From Streptomyces sp. PKU-EA00015 (GTDB lineage: Bacteria > Actinomycetota > Actinomycetes > Streptomycetales > Streptomycetaceae): 38,255 bases of DNA. The translations under genes and the position numbers were made by a program. Shown in pieces: positions 1 to 7,236 of the stretch. Position 1 is the stretch's first letter. Each line of letters begins with the position of its first letter. The DNA lies in contig NZ_JABZEE010000076.1 of NCBI RefSeq assembly GCF_013387495.1, positions 1 through 38,255 on the forward strand. The letters are read 5' to 3'. Below the pieces are notes generated by a model, which made no database searches, was not told the origin of the DNA, and was given only the letters and a program-made list of their open reading frames with translations.

Positions 1-73
1 CGAGGCCGCGGTCATCCGCACGAAGCTCGCCCGGTCCCGCAGACAACGTAGGGAACATTGAGTGGTGCCGCCA

Positions 74-439
74 TCAGGAGGACACTGTCAAGGCCAGCGA
101 GGCGACGGCGGTGGCGAAGTAGAAACCGGGGAACGCGAGGTTGTAGAGCACGCGGGCGCGCAGATGGAAGGCGAGCGCGCCCAGGTAGAGCAAGACGAGA
201 CCGCAGGCCGCGGCGGCGCCGAGGGGGCGCAGTGCGGCGTCGAAGAGGCCGAGGAGGAGGCCCGCCGCACCAGCCAGCTTGAGGGCGGCCAGCCAGGGCA
301 GCCAGGATCGAGGGACACCCACCTTCGCTGAGTTGGCCAGCACGAAGCGCGCCCCGGCTAGGTCGGCGGCGGCTATACCGACGTTGACGGCGGCGGTGAG
401 CAGGGTGACGAGGAGGAGCGCGAGCTGGGCACCGGTCAT
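74..439 (-). CDS. DoxX-like small membrane protein
   Basis: This is a 121-residue protein made almost entirely of four hydrophobic segments, roughly residues 4-24, 44-62, 66-88 and 98-118. Short polar loops carry RFVLANSAKVGVPRSWLP and RARVLYNLAFPGFYF. The pattern, length and the LKLAGAAGLLLG stretch match the DoxX-like (DoxX_2) family, whose molecular function is poorly known. I start at the ATG preceded by GAAGG. A TTG start 12 codons upstream is possible but would push the gene into the promoter of the divergent LysR gene. The 60-bp gap to that regulator suggests the regulator controls this gene, a common LysR arrangement. The family call is from the hydrophobic pattern and recognisable motifs. 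Confidence 0.75.
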   Translation of the reverse strand: MTGAQLALLLVTLLTAAVNVGIAAADLAGARFVLANSAKVGVPRSWLPWLAALKLAGAAGLLLGLFDAALRPLGAAAACGLVLLYLGALAFHLRARVLYNLAFPGFYFATAVASLALTVSS

Positions 440-485
440 GCCTTCAGGGTCCGCAGGCGTTTCGGCACCGTCCAATACCTGCTTC

Positions 486-491
486 TATAAC
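486..491 (+). promoter_or_regulatory. Candidate -10 element for the LysR gene
   Basis: TATAAC lies 8 bases before the ATG of the LysR gene, and no convincing Shine-Dalgarno sequence separates them. This spacing would place transcription initiation at or next to the start codon, meaning a leaderless mRNA, which is common in Streptomyces. No clear -35 hexamer is seen. Inference only. Confidence 0.3.
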
Positions 492-499
492 CTGGTGGC

Positions 500-1381
500 A
501 TGGATGTGGACACGCGCCTGCTTCGGTACTTCGCCGCTGTGGCGGAGGAGGGCACTCTGACCGGGGCAGCGCAGAGGCTGTTCGTCTCGCAGCCTGCGCT
601 GACCAAGCAGATCCGGCGCTTGGAGGACGATCTCGGGGTACGGCTCTTCGCGCGTTCGCGGTCAGGGATGGCGCTGACCGAGGCTGGCCGTGAACTCGCC
701 TCGCGGGTGCACGCACTGCTGGACGGCTGGGACGAGGCAGTCCAGGCAACCGGCCGGGCGGCGCGGGTGCTGCGCCTGGGCTTCCTTGACGCGGGCGCAG
801 TGGGCGCCGTCCCCGAGGTCATCGCCGAGTTCCGCCAGGCGCAGCCGGAGTGGCGGGTGGAACTCCGGCAGTTCGACTGGTCGGATCCGAGCGCCGGCCT
901 GGCCCGGGGTGAGGCGGATGCAGCAGTGGTGCGTCTGCCGTTTCCGGGACAGGAGAGGTTGACGGTGCGGGAGTTGTTCGTTGAGGAACGCGGGGTACTG
1001 CTGCCAGCTCGGCATCCGCTGGCGCACAGCGAGACGGTGGAGTTCTGGGAGCTGTGGGACGAGCCGTTCGTCGCGGCCGGAGCCGAGACCGGAGCCTGGA
1101 GGGAACACTGGCTGGCGGCGGAGGAGCGGGACGGGCACCCGGTCCGGGTCGGCGCCGTCACCAGCCGTCCCGACGAGTGGCTCGGAGCGGTGGCTGGCGG
1201 CTGCGTGGCGCTGGCCCCGGCGTCGGCGGCCCGTTTCTACTCCCACCCGGACGTGGTGTTCCGTCCAGTCCGCGGGGTCTCACCGAGCCGGGTGGGGCTG
1301 GCTCGGCCCCGGGGGCGGACGCCCGAGGCGGCGCTGGATCAGTTCCTGGAGGCCATCGCGCGACAGCTAAGCCGGAGTTGA
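500..1381 (+). CDS. LysR family transcriptional regulator
   Basis: The 293-residue product has the usual LysR length. The N-terminal winged helix-turn-helix (residues 1-60) contains LLRYFAAVAEEGTLTGAAQ and LFVSQPALTKQIRRLEDDLG, a near-consensus LysR DNA-binding segment. It is followed by a linker helix (ALTEAGRELASRVHALLDG) and a two-lobed effector-binding domain starting near residue 90 (VLRLGFLDAG) and ending with an RP-rich tail. It is transcribed away from the DoxX-like gene with a 60-bp shared control region, so autoregulation and control of that neighbour is the simplest model. The effector cannot be predicted. The start is the first ATG in frame after a good -10 box. Confidence 0.93.
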   Translation: MDVDTRLLRYFAAVAEEGTLTGAAQRLFVSQPALTKQIRRLEDDLGVRLFARSRSGMALTEAGRELASRVHALLDGWDEAVQATGRAARVLRLGFLDAGAVGAVPEVIAEFRQAQPEWRVELRQFDWSDPSAGLARGEADAAVVRLPFPGQERLTVRELFVEERGVLLPARHPLAHSETVEFWELWDEPFVAAGAETGAWREHWLAAEERDGHPVRVGAVTSRPDEWLGAVAGGCVALAPASAARFYSHPDVVFRPVRGVSPSRVGLARPRGRTPEAALDQFLEAIARQLSRS

Positions 1382-1543
1382 CCGACGGGGCCGACAGACC
1401 GCCGGCGCACTGCCCGGTCGGATCGGCGCTACTCCCGGCGGCGGCCGCGTTGAACGGCTCACCCAGCACGGGGATACCTGCGGCGCCCGCCTCCGCCGGG
1501 TGCGCATAAGCCAAGACCGCTGACCGCGCCGACCCGATGGCGT
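1382..1543. other. Non-coding stretch
   Basis: No supported gene between the LysR stop and the minus-strand remnant. Together with 1823-2030 this makes about 650 bases with little coding signal. A possible gene remnant is listed separately. Confidence 0.5.
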
Positions 1544-1822
1544 TCAATGTTCGATGAGAACACTCAACCTTCGCTGCGAGAGGTCAGCCGCACGCGAGGC
1601 GGCCGCCCCACCGACTGATGCCCGCCCCATTCCGTCACCCCGCGAACCCCATTTCGTCGGTAGCTCTCGGTGGGGGCGGGCGCCACCGAACGGCCTGCCG
1701 CGTACGCGCGCAGGCGCCGGGTCAGTTCCGGCCTGGATCGTGGGGGCGAGCTTCTCGTCGATTTGTGCGTGCTGGTCGCCCACCTGCACGAGAACGGTGG
1801 GGTGTGTGCCTTCGTAAGTCAT
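1544..1822 (-). pseudogene. Possible remnant of a small hypothetical gene
   Basis: The first 30 codons of this minus-strand frame (starting MTYEGTHPTVLVQVGD, then HAQIDEKLAP) have natural composition and good third-position G/C. The rest becomes arginine- and glycine-rich, like an out-of-frame translation. The start has no Shine-Dalgarno sequence, but TATGGT lies 6 bases upstream, so a leaderless start is possible. The residue pattern VQVGDQHAQIDEKLAPTI recalls the beginning of short actinobacterial hypothetical proteins of about 100 residues, with the remainder lost to a frameshift or deletion. This reading is an inference, and the frame could be chance. Confidence 0.25.
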
Positions 1823-2030
1823 CGAGTGACCATAGGCGCGGGTACGACACCCGGGCAGGCAGGTGGCGCAGCGGTCCGCCGTCGAGCCCCGCCGACCAGA
1901 ACGCTCAGCGGCCGGCTGAAGCGCTCAGTCACAGCGGTCGTGGGACGTCCGGCGGGGCGGATGGATGTGCAGCAGCCTCCCGATGCTGTTCGATTCCTGT
2001 TCGAGTACGGTGGGGGTGGGAGGTGTCGCC

Positions 2031-3050
2031 ATGGACGAGCAGCATGTTCGGGCCGTGGGGGCCGGTTCGCCGATTCTTCATCTGCGCTGCCCGAGGGATG
2101 TCGATCCCGAGCTGTACCGGCTGCTGCTCGGCCTGGTAGCGGGTGTGACGCCCATGGTGCAGGCCTTGCCTCCGTCGGCTGCCGTGGCGGACGTCTCCGG
2201 CAGCATCCGGTATTTCGAGCGCGATCCGGCGGAGTTGGCCCTGATGATCCGGACGCGGGCACTGGCACGGTACGGCTTGCCCGTGGCGATCGGAGTGGGG
2301 CCCAACTGGACGATCGCGGCGATGGCGTCCCGGGAGCCGACGCAGGGCGGCGTGCGTGCGGTCGGTTCCAGTCCCGAGGCGGTCGCGGCGTTCCTTCACC
2401 CGCGGCCGGTCGGCGAGCTGCACGGAATCGGCCCCGCCCAGGAGCGGACGCTGATGACGTACGGGGTGGAGACGATCGGGCTGCTGGCGAATCTGCCGGA
2501 GTCGACGGTGCAGCGGGTCCTGGGCGGGAAGGCGGGCCGGCTGCTGAGCGAGCGGGCCCGCGGTATCGACCGTCACCGGGTGGTGCCGGCCGAGCTGCCG
2601 CACAGCGCGGCCGCGCAGCGCCGCTTCCCGACTGACACGCTGGCGCCGGATCTGGTGCGCTCTGCGCTGCTGTCGCTGGCGGTCGAGCTCGGCGAGCGGC
2701 TGCGCGGACGCCGGCAGGCGGCGAAGGCCGTGACGCTGACCGTGACCTTCGCCGACCGCACCCAGCTGCACCGCAGCCGCCGACTGCCCGGCGGGCCGTC
2801 CGCGCACACCGACGATCTGCGCGACGCGGCGTACGAGGTGTACCGGTCCCTCGGGCTGCAACGTGCCCGGGTGCGGGCGGTCGCCCTGCGCTGCGAGCAG
2901 CTGGTGGACGCGGCCACCGTTGCCGAGCAGCTCTCCTTCGACGTCGGCCGGGAGCACCGGTTGCAGGCCGAGCAGGCCATCGACGCGCTCAACGCCCGGT
3001 TCGGCTCCGGCACGGCGGGGCCTGCGGCGGGCTTTCCGCAGGCGGGCTGA
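2031..3050 (+). CDS. Y-family DNA polymerase homologue lacking catalytic residues (ImuB/DinB-like)
   Basis: The 339-residue protein aligns by eye with DinB/UmuC polymerases. It has a palm-like part (residues 15-110), a thumb with a helix-hairpin-helix stretch (VGELHGIGPAQERTLMTYGV, then KAGRLLSERARGIDRH), a little-finger domain (residues 195-310), and near the C-terminus QLSFD, which resembles a beta-clamp-binding pentapeptide. The two acidic metal-binding motifs are missing. The usual VDMDAFF is replaced by LHLRCPRDVD, and the usual SxDEAFLDVSG reads PPSAAVADVSG, so the Asp-Glu pair is Ser-Ala. This loss is typical of ImuB-type non-catalytic partners. No imuA-like or dnaE2 gene is adjacent. 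I chose this ATG because GGGAGGT precedes it; an in-frame ATG 22 codons earlier has none. Confidence 0.85.
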   Translation: MDEQHVRAVGAGSPILHLRCPRDVDPELYRLLLGLVAGVTPMVQALPPSAAVADVSGSIRYFERDPAELALMIRTRALARYGLPVAIGVGPNWTIAAMASREPTQGGVRAVGSSPEAVAAFLHPRPVGELHGIGPAQERTLMTYGVETIGLLANLPESTVQRVLGGKAGRLLSERARGIDRHRVVPAELPHSAAAQRRFPTDTLAPDLVRSALLSLAVELGERLRGRRQAAKAVTLTVTFADRTQLHRSRRLPGGPSAHTDDLRDAAYEVYRSLGLQRARVRAVALRCEQLVDAATVAEQLSFDVGREHRLQAEQAIDALNARFGSGTAGPAAGFPQAG

Positions 3051-3263
3051 GCGCCCCAGGCAAGTGATCGCCTCCCGGTGCCTATACACGGATAGCTTCG
3101 GCAAAGGCCCGCGCAGCCTTGCCTTTGGTCAACCCGTCCGGCCAAGTCGGTGCCCAGGGTGTCACTCGTGGGGCCGAGCGGCCGACGGTTTCGACGACGG
3201 CCGGACGCCGTGGATGTCCGGACCAAGGGGCCACCCGTGACACGCACCGACTCGGATGCCCAG

Positions 3264-4004
3264 TCAGGTCTCCGGCAGCACGAGCCAGATCTCGGAGAGG
3301 GAGAGACCGTGCTCGCGACTCACCACCCCGCAGGGGCAGCCCAACGTGGCCCGACGCCAATCGCAGGTCACGGTCCACGGGCCGTCCTCGCCTCCGCACT
3401 CTGGGCAGCCGACAGTTTCGGCTGTCCATACCCGCGGCGCGGGTCTGGTGTGGCGACGGAATCTACCCACGTATCGGACCTGCCAGGGCTCAATCGGCGG
3501 TGTGAGCGGGACAGCGCCGGTCGCGCCCGGCGCGGCGATGGCGGTGAACAGTGCGGTCAGCTCGGGGAGCAGGGCTTCGCCCGCTTCGGTCGGCGGCACC
3601 ACGCCTTCCGTTGTCCCCGGCACGGTTCCATACCTCGGGGCCGCAGCCGCGATGGGTGGATTCGGGGCAGCGTGCCAGGGCAGCAGGGCGCGGGCGACGG
3701 CGGCCAGGAGGGCGGCGGCAGGCGGGCTGACAGCACCGGCGTCGAGGTGGTGGACGGTAGTCCGCAGAATGCGTTGAAGCCGTCTGTCCCGGTCCGTCGC
3801 CCGGGCCCGCGCCGCTGTGCCCCGCCGGGCCGGGAGCGGGGCGGTGAGGCGGGCGAGGACAGCCACCGCCGCCTCGGCGTCCGCCGAGGACAGGCGCCAC
3901 TCGCCTGCGGCGAGGAGCTGGCGGGCTCGCCCGGACTCCAGGGTGAGAGCGCGGGTCAACAGAGGGCTCGATGCTGCTACCGGCCCTCCGTGCGCGCCGG
4001 TCAT
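3264..4004 (-). CDS. Hypothetical protein with C-terminal zinc-ribbon-like motif
   Basis: The 246-residue product is alanine- and arginine-rich and probably helical over residues 1-190. It ends in a cysteine cluster, CPECGGEDGPWTVTC followed by GCPCG, which could bind one zinc ion in a ribbon. I do not recognise a family for the N-terminal part. It lies 41 bp downstream of the SUKH-like gene on the same strand and is probably cotranscribed with it. No signal peptide or membrane segment is visible. The start ATG has no good ribosome-binding site close by; AGAGGGAG is about 24 bases upstream, so the true start could differ. Third-position G/C is clearly coding. Confidence 0.65.
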   Translation of the reverse strand: MTGAHGGPVAASSPLLTRALTLESGRARQLLAAGEWRLSSADAEAAVAVLARLTAPLPARRGTAARARATDRDRRLQRILRTTVHHLDAGAVSPPAAALLAAVARALLPWHAAPNPPIAAAAPRYGTVPGTTEGVVPPTEAGEALLPELTALFTAIAAPGATGAVPLTPPIEPWQVRYVGRFRRHTRPAPRVWTAETVGCPECGGEDGPWTVTCDWRRATLGCPCGVVSREHGLSLSEIWLVLPET

Positions 4005-4045
4005 TGCACGTTCGATCGTGATTCAGCTCCCTCTTCTGCTGGTGG

Positions 4046-4543
4046 TCAGAGCTGACTGTTGATCCGTCGAGCAAGCCCTTCCAGAAACTCTTGAAGGGTG
4101 GCTGCGGCGAGGTCGAACTGACCGGACCACGAGGCGGTGGTGGACCGCCACACCCGCCCGGAGCCTGCGAGCGCGAACAGATGGCCGCCGCCGTCGCCGG
4201 CGAAGACCAGGGCAGGCTCTTCCCCGTCGATCTGGACGGCCCCGTACTCGCGGAAGTGGCCTGCGACTGTTGAGGCCGGGTGGATGAAGTAGCCGCTGTC
4301 CACATCGGGCAGGGAGACCTCGTCGATCACCCAGTACATCGTGGTCAGGTCCGAGGGGATCGGCGTCAGTTCCACGAGCGCGGCCGTCGCCTTGTGGCTC
4401 TCCTCCGCACCGAGCACGACCACGTTCCTGCCGGGTGCGAAGCCGTGCCGCACCCGGAACGACTGCATCAGCTCCGCGAGCGCCGCATCCGCCTGCTCAC
4501 ACCAGCCGCGGACCCAGTCGGCGTCAAGCCGTTCATCAACCAT
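4046..4543 (-). CDS. SUKH/SMI1-KNR4-like protein
   Basis: This is a 165-residue soluble protein. Its central pattern fits the SMI1/KNR4 (SUKH) superfamily: TTMYWVIDEVSLPDVDSGYF, then an ALVFAGDGGGHLFAL core, and a C-terminal FDLAAATLQEFLEGLARR helix. Members of that superfamily are often immunity proteins in contact-dependent or polymorphic toxin systems, but many single-copy Streptomyces members have no known partner. Here the same-strand follower is a zinc-ribbon hypothetical protein, not a recognisable toxin. The divergent neighbour is a lipoprotein gene 190 bp away. The family call rests on motif resemblance; an immunity role is not shown. Confidence 0.6.
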   Translation of the reverse strand: MVDERLDADWVRGWCEQADAALAELMQSFRVRHGFAPGRNVVVLGAEESHKATAALVELTPIPSDLTTMYWVIDEVSLPDVDSGYFIHPASTVAGHFREYGAVQIDGEEPALVFAGDGGGHLFALAGSGRVWRSTTASWSGQFDLAAATLQEFLEGLARRINSQL

Positions 4544-4736
4544 GATCGCCCCATTCGCCCCCCAGGAAAACTCGCCCGCCCACGAGTCCGGAAGAACATA
4601 CCGGAGCGTTCACGCACTTGCGCACCGCTCCAGGGAGGTCGGCGGCACCGCGGACGCACGGGATGCGCCTCAGCGTCGGACGCGCTCCCCCAGCACGCCC
4701 GTCCCCACACCCTGCGCGTCGGGGGATGATTCACCG

Positions 4737-5357
4737 ATGTCCACGAAGAAGACAACCGCCGCGGTTGTACTGGCCATAGCCATGGCTATCTCGGCATGCG
4801 GAGCCGAGGCCGAACAGCCCGTCGGCCAAGGTGCACCAAAGCCGACGGATACGCGGAGCGTAGAAGCCCCCGCGGACGAGGATAGGGATTCGGCGCGGAC
4901 GATCGGTGACACGGTGACCCTTCGCGACGACACGGGGCGCCCCATGCAGGTGACCCTGACCGGTGTCGCCTACCGGGACGCGTTCGCCAAGGACAGGACA
5001 CTTTCGCTGCCCGGCAAGTACGCCTTGGCCGCTTCCTTCACCATGACGTCCAAGACCGGCGGTCGGCTCGGGGACGTCACCGACGACTTCATCAGGTGGG
5101 AAAAGAACGGCGACAGCGCCGAGACAGCGGGCTACTCGGACGCCCCGTGGCAGGGCTGCATCGACGACTACACGCCCTATGCCGAGACGGAGCCCTATCA
5201 GGAGTACAAGGCCATCACCGACTTCAACGTGTCCTCGCAGGGCGGGCTGGTCATCATCGAGGACCGGTACGGTGGGGTCGCCCTGTGGGAGATCCCTGCG
5301 AAGGACGCCGGCACCGGCACTGAGCCCGCGACGAAGTACACCACCGTTGACTGCTGA
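4737..5357 (+). CDS. Putative secreted lipoprotein
   Basis: The 206-residue product starts with a lipoprotein signal peptide: MSTKKTTAAVVLAIAMAISAC, with lipobox ISAC and the modified cysteine at residue 21. An Ala/Pro/Glu/Asp-rich linker follows, then a beta-rich domain beginning DTVTLRDDTGRPMQVTLTGV and ending near the C-terminus with a lone cysteine. The layout (signal, acidic linker, one immunoglobulin-like beta domain) resembles DUF4352-type lipoproteins of Streptomyces. It probably sits on the outer face of the membrane; its ligand is unknown. I start at this ATG because it gives a proper n-h-c signal, with GGGGG about 11 bases upstream. A longer in-frame reading starting far upstream lacks a signal and is rejected. 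Confidence 0.85.
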   Translation: MSTKKTTAAVVLAIAMAISACGAEAEQPVGQGAPKPTDTRSVEAPADEDRDSARTIGDTVTLRDDTGRPMQVTLTGVAYRDAFAKDRTLSLPGKYALAASFTMTSKTGGRLGDVTDDFIRWEKNGDSAETAGYSDAPWQGCIDDYTPYAETEPYQEYKAITDFNVSSQGGLVIIEDRYGGVALWEIPAKDAGTGTEPATKYTTVDC

Positions 5358-5644
5358 TGAGGCAGGGAGCGGCGGAAGAGGCTGATCCAACACACCTTCC
5401 GCCCTCACCGGCCAGGGCTCTGCCGACCGAGCATGCGAGTCGAGGACATCGACGTGTCCTGGCGACCGAACTGGCCGGTCACCTGACATCGCTGCTGCCC
5501 CCTCACTCGGCTCCACCTGGACGCCGACGGGATGCTGGCCACTACGGCGGGCGAGGTCGCGTACCAGGGGTTTGAAGGCACCAGTCGGTTGACGTGTCTG
5601 TCAGCGTCCGGCCGTTGTCAGTGCCTCCTGACACGATCACCGAC

Positions 5645-6076
5645 ATGACACCGTTGCTTCTCACCGACATCGAACGAGCCGTTCGCAGCAGTTGGAGTGC
5701 CGAGACGTGCACGCCTGAGTTCCGATCGCGCTGGACCAAGGACAATCCGGCCCGGGATCAGTGCGGGGTGACCGCCATGGTGCTCAATGACCTGCTGGGA
5801 GGTGAGTTGATCCGGGGAGAGGTCCACGTCGACGGAGAGCGTGTGGACTACCACTGGTGGAACCGCCTGGGCTTGGGCATGGAGATCGACCTCACCCGCG
5901 AGCAGTTCGGGCCGCAGGAGATCGTCACCGGAGGCATCGTGATTGCCCGCCCGCCCGAGACCGAATGGCGCAGGCTCCGGCAGGAGTACGAGCTTCTCCG
6001 CGACCGCGTCTTGGAGGCGCTCAACCGGCAGCAGGCGACGGCCTCTTCGGCCGTTCTCGTCAGCCGGCTTGCCTGA
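5645..6076 (+). CDS. YunG-like family protein
   Basis: The 143-residue protein contains RDQCGVTAMVLNDLLGGELIR, then YHWWNRLGLGMEIDLTREQFG, a combination I associate with the YunG-like family. The Cys of QCG, the His of YHWWN and the Asp of EIDLT lie in the order and spacing of a papain-like Cys-His-Asp site, so a peptidase or transglutaminase-like activity is conceivable, though I know of none established for the family. The last 15 residues (RQQATASSAVLVSRLA) may be altered, because the gene's 3' end abuts an IS21 remnant on the other strand. The start ATG has no clear Shine-Dalgarno sequence. An in-frame start 17 codons upstream exists but its residues look non-coding. Confidence 0.7.
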   Translation: MTPLLLTDIERAVRSSWSAETCTPEFRSRWTKDNPARDQCGVTAMVLNDLLGGELIRGEVHVDGERVDYHWWNRLGLGMEIDLTREQFGPQEIVTGGIVIARPPETEWRRLRQEYELLRDRVLEALNRQQATASSAVLVSRLA

Positions 6077-6245
6077 CCGGCACCGAGTAGCGGTTACCGC
6101 GGACGGTGATCCGGCTGTAGCGGTCGGCCCAGGGGTGAACACCCTCCCGGCCCGGAAAGGGTCCTCCGGCAGCGGCATCAACAGCGGCTGTTCGACGGCG
6201 AAGTGCTCGTTCCTCGACCAGAGGGTGGAAGTCCGGGTGACCGTG
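6060..6245 (-). mobile_element. IS21-family istA transposase remnant (frameshifted)
   Basis: Two consecutive minus-strand frames reproduce a characteristic part of IS21-family IstA proteins. Bases 6214-6145 encode RNEHFAVEQPLLMPLPEDP followed by FRAGRV. After a shift of one base in a CCCC run, bases about 6140-6062 encode WADRYSRITVRGNRYSVPVR. The family normally has a continuous FAVE-LLxPLP-EPFE-GR-FTPRVDRYS-ITV-NRYSVP stretch, so this is one gene broken by a frameshift. Only about 60 of the roughly 400-500 residues remain; no istB and no terminal inverted repeats were found. It lies directly at the 3' end of the YunG-like gene, suggesting an old insertion followed by decay. Confidence 0.75.
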
Positions 6246-6289
6246 TGACGCTGCTTGCGCGGCTCACCGATCCGAGCGGCGGCTTCGGC

Positions 6290-6305
6290 GGCCATTAGGC
6301 CATTA
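6290..6305. repeat. Tandem 8-bp repeat GGCCATTA
   Basis: Two adjacent copies of GGCCATTA are followed by AT-rich ATAATCGG, unusual for this GC-rich DNA. It lies just outside the IS21 remnant and may be a scar of the insertion or a promoter fragment. Nothing else is recognised between 6246 and 6664. Confidence 0.5.
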
Positions 6306-6664
6306 ATAATCGGTTGTTGCGCAGGCTGTATCTCCTGGCCCCGTGGCCGACGGTTCAGCCCGTGCCGGCCTGGACCCGGCGATCCTGGCCGCGGAGACGG
6401 CCGCATGCATCGAAGCACCGTTCCACCATGTTGCGCCGTTCCTCCTGGCCTCGACTGCCCGGACCCGCGTCCGCTCGCTCGGGTCAGCATCCCCTACAGC
6501 CTGGCCGACCAGGGGCCACCGGGCGCGCGAATTTCGGCTGAGTGGCGAAGGTGAAGGCCCGGAGCTTGGGCGTCGGCCCATGCGTCCCACGTGCCCGGAG
6601 TGCCGAATGTGTCGGCGATGGCGCCTTGTGTCTCTCTGGCAGAGCCTGTCGTGTCTTCGTCATC

Positions 6665-7093
6665 TCATCTCACGACCACGTCTGCCCACCAACTGGTCCC
6701 GTCGGCACCCTCTCGCACGCCATGCCGGGCCGACAGCGCCATGACGATTTCGATGCCTCGGCCGTGCTCGTCCGGGTCGAGCCCGCAAGCCGGCGGGTCG
6801 GCCGGAGCCGCGGGTCCCGCGTCCGTCACCTCGACGTGTACGGCTTTGAGCCCGTCCACGAGGACCTGCGACATCCGCAGCGTCGCCGGGGGCAGGGCGT
6901 GGGTGATCGCATTGGTGAGCAGCTCCGAGGCCAGCAAAATCACGTCCTCGGCGACGTCCGAGGCCAGGTGCCAGTCGGCGAGGACCGCGCGTACGCGCCG
7001 ACGCATGACCGAGGCGGCCCCAGGGGCGTGTGGCAGCGGAAAGACGTACGTGACGTCTTCGGGAAGCTCTGTGCTGAGCTGCGCCACTGTCAT
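6665..7093 (-). CDS. ATP-binding protein, RsbW/anti-sigma-like (HATPase_c_2)
   Basis: The 142-residue protein is a single GHKL ATP-binding domain. It has the N-box helix LASELLTNAITHALP, a G1 box-like DAGPAAPADPP and a G2 box DEHGRGIEIVMALS, in the order seen in RsbW/SpoIIAB-like proteins of Streptomyces. Such proteins bind and inhibit alternative sigma factors or act in partner-switching with anti-anti-sigma factors; no sigma or STAS gene lies adjacent, so the partner is unknown. A longer in-frame start exists 26 codons upstream, but this ATG is preceded by GAGGAGG at ideal spacing. It is divergent from the IclR regulator and shares a 140-bp control region with it. Confidence 0.88.
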   Translation of the reverse strand: MTVAQLSTELPEDVTYVFPLPHAPGAASVMRRRVRAVLADWHLASDVAEDVILLASELLTNAITHALPPATLRMSQVLVDGLKAVHVEVTDAGPAAPADPPACGLDPDEHGRGIEIVMALSARHGVREGADGTSWWADVVVR

Positions 7094-7154
7094 GGCCCGT
7101 CCTCCTCGGGAAGCGCTGCCGGCCGGTGCCGGGCGTGATGAAACGCTAAGGACG

Positions 7155-7203
7155 GAGCAGGGGTCGGTCAATGAACAGAGGTCGGCATTACCGAACGGAG
7201 GTC
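7155..7203 (+). promoter_or_regulatory. Three direct repeats, probable operator sites for the IclR-type regulator
   Basis: Three related 11-mers lie in a row: GAGCAGGGGTC (7155-7165), GAACAGAGGTC (7173-7183) and GAACGGAGGTC (7193-7203). Their starts are 18 and 20 bp apart, about two helical turns, so bound proteins would lie on one face. They end 33 bp before the regulator's ATG. The repeats are seen directly; operator function is inferred. Confidence 0.45.
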
Positions 7204-7236
7204 CTGTGCGAAGAGCCGCCGGACTACGATCGTCCT

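Noticed and set aside
1990..2012. Possible SOS/LexA box upstream of the Y-family gene
   Set aside because: GTTCGATTCCTGTTCGA looks suggestive, but it is a direct repeat and not the palindromic GAAC-N4-GTTC of Gram-positive LexA sites.
1929..3104. Minus-strand frame across the Y-family gene
   Set aside because: Antisense shadow with Arg/Gln/His-rich composition.
5358..5644. Gene between the lipoprotein and the YunG-like gene
   Set aside because: About 290 bases with no frame of convincing composition; considered intergenic.
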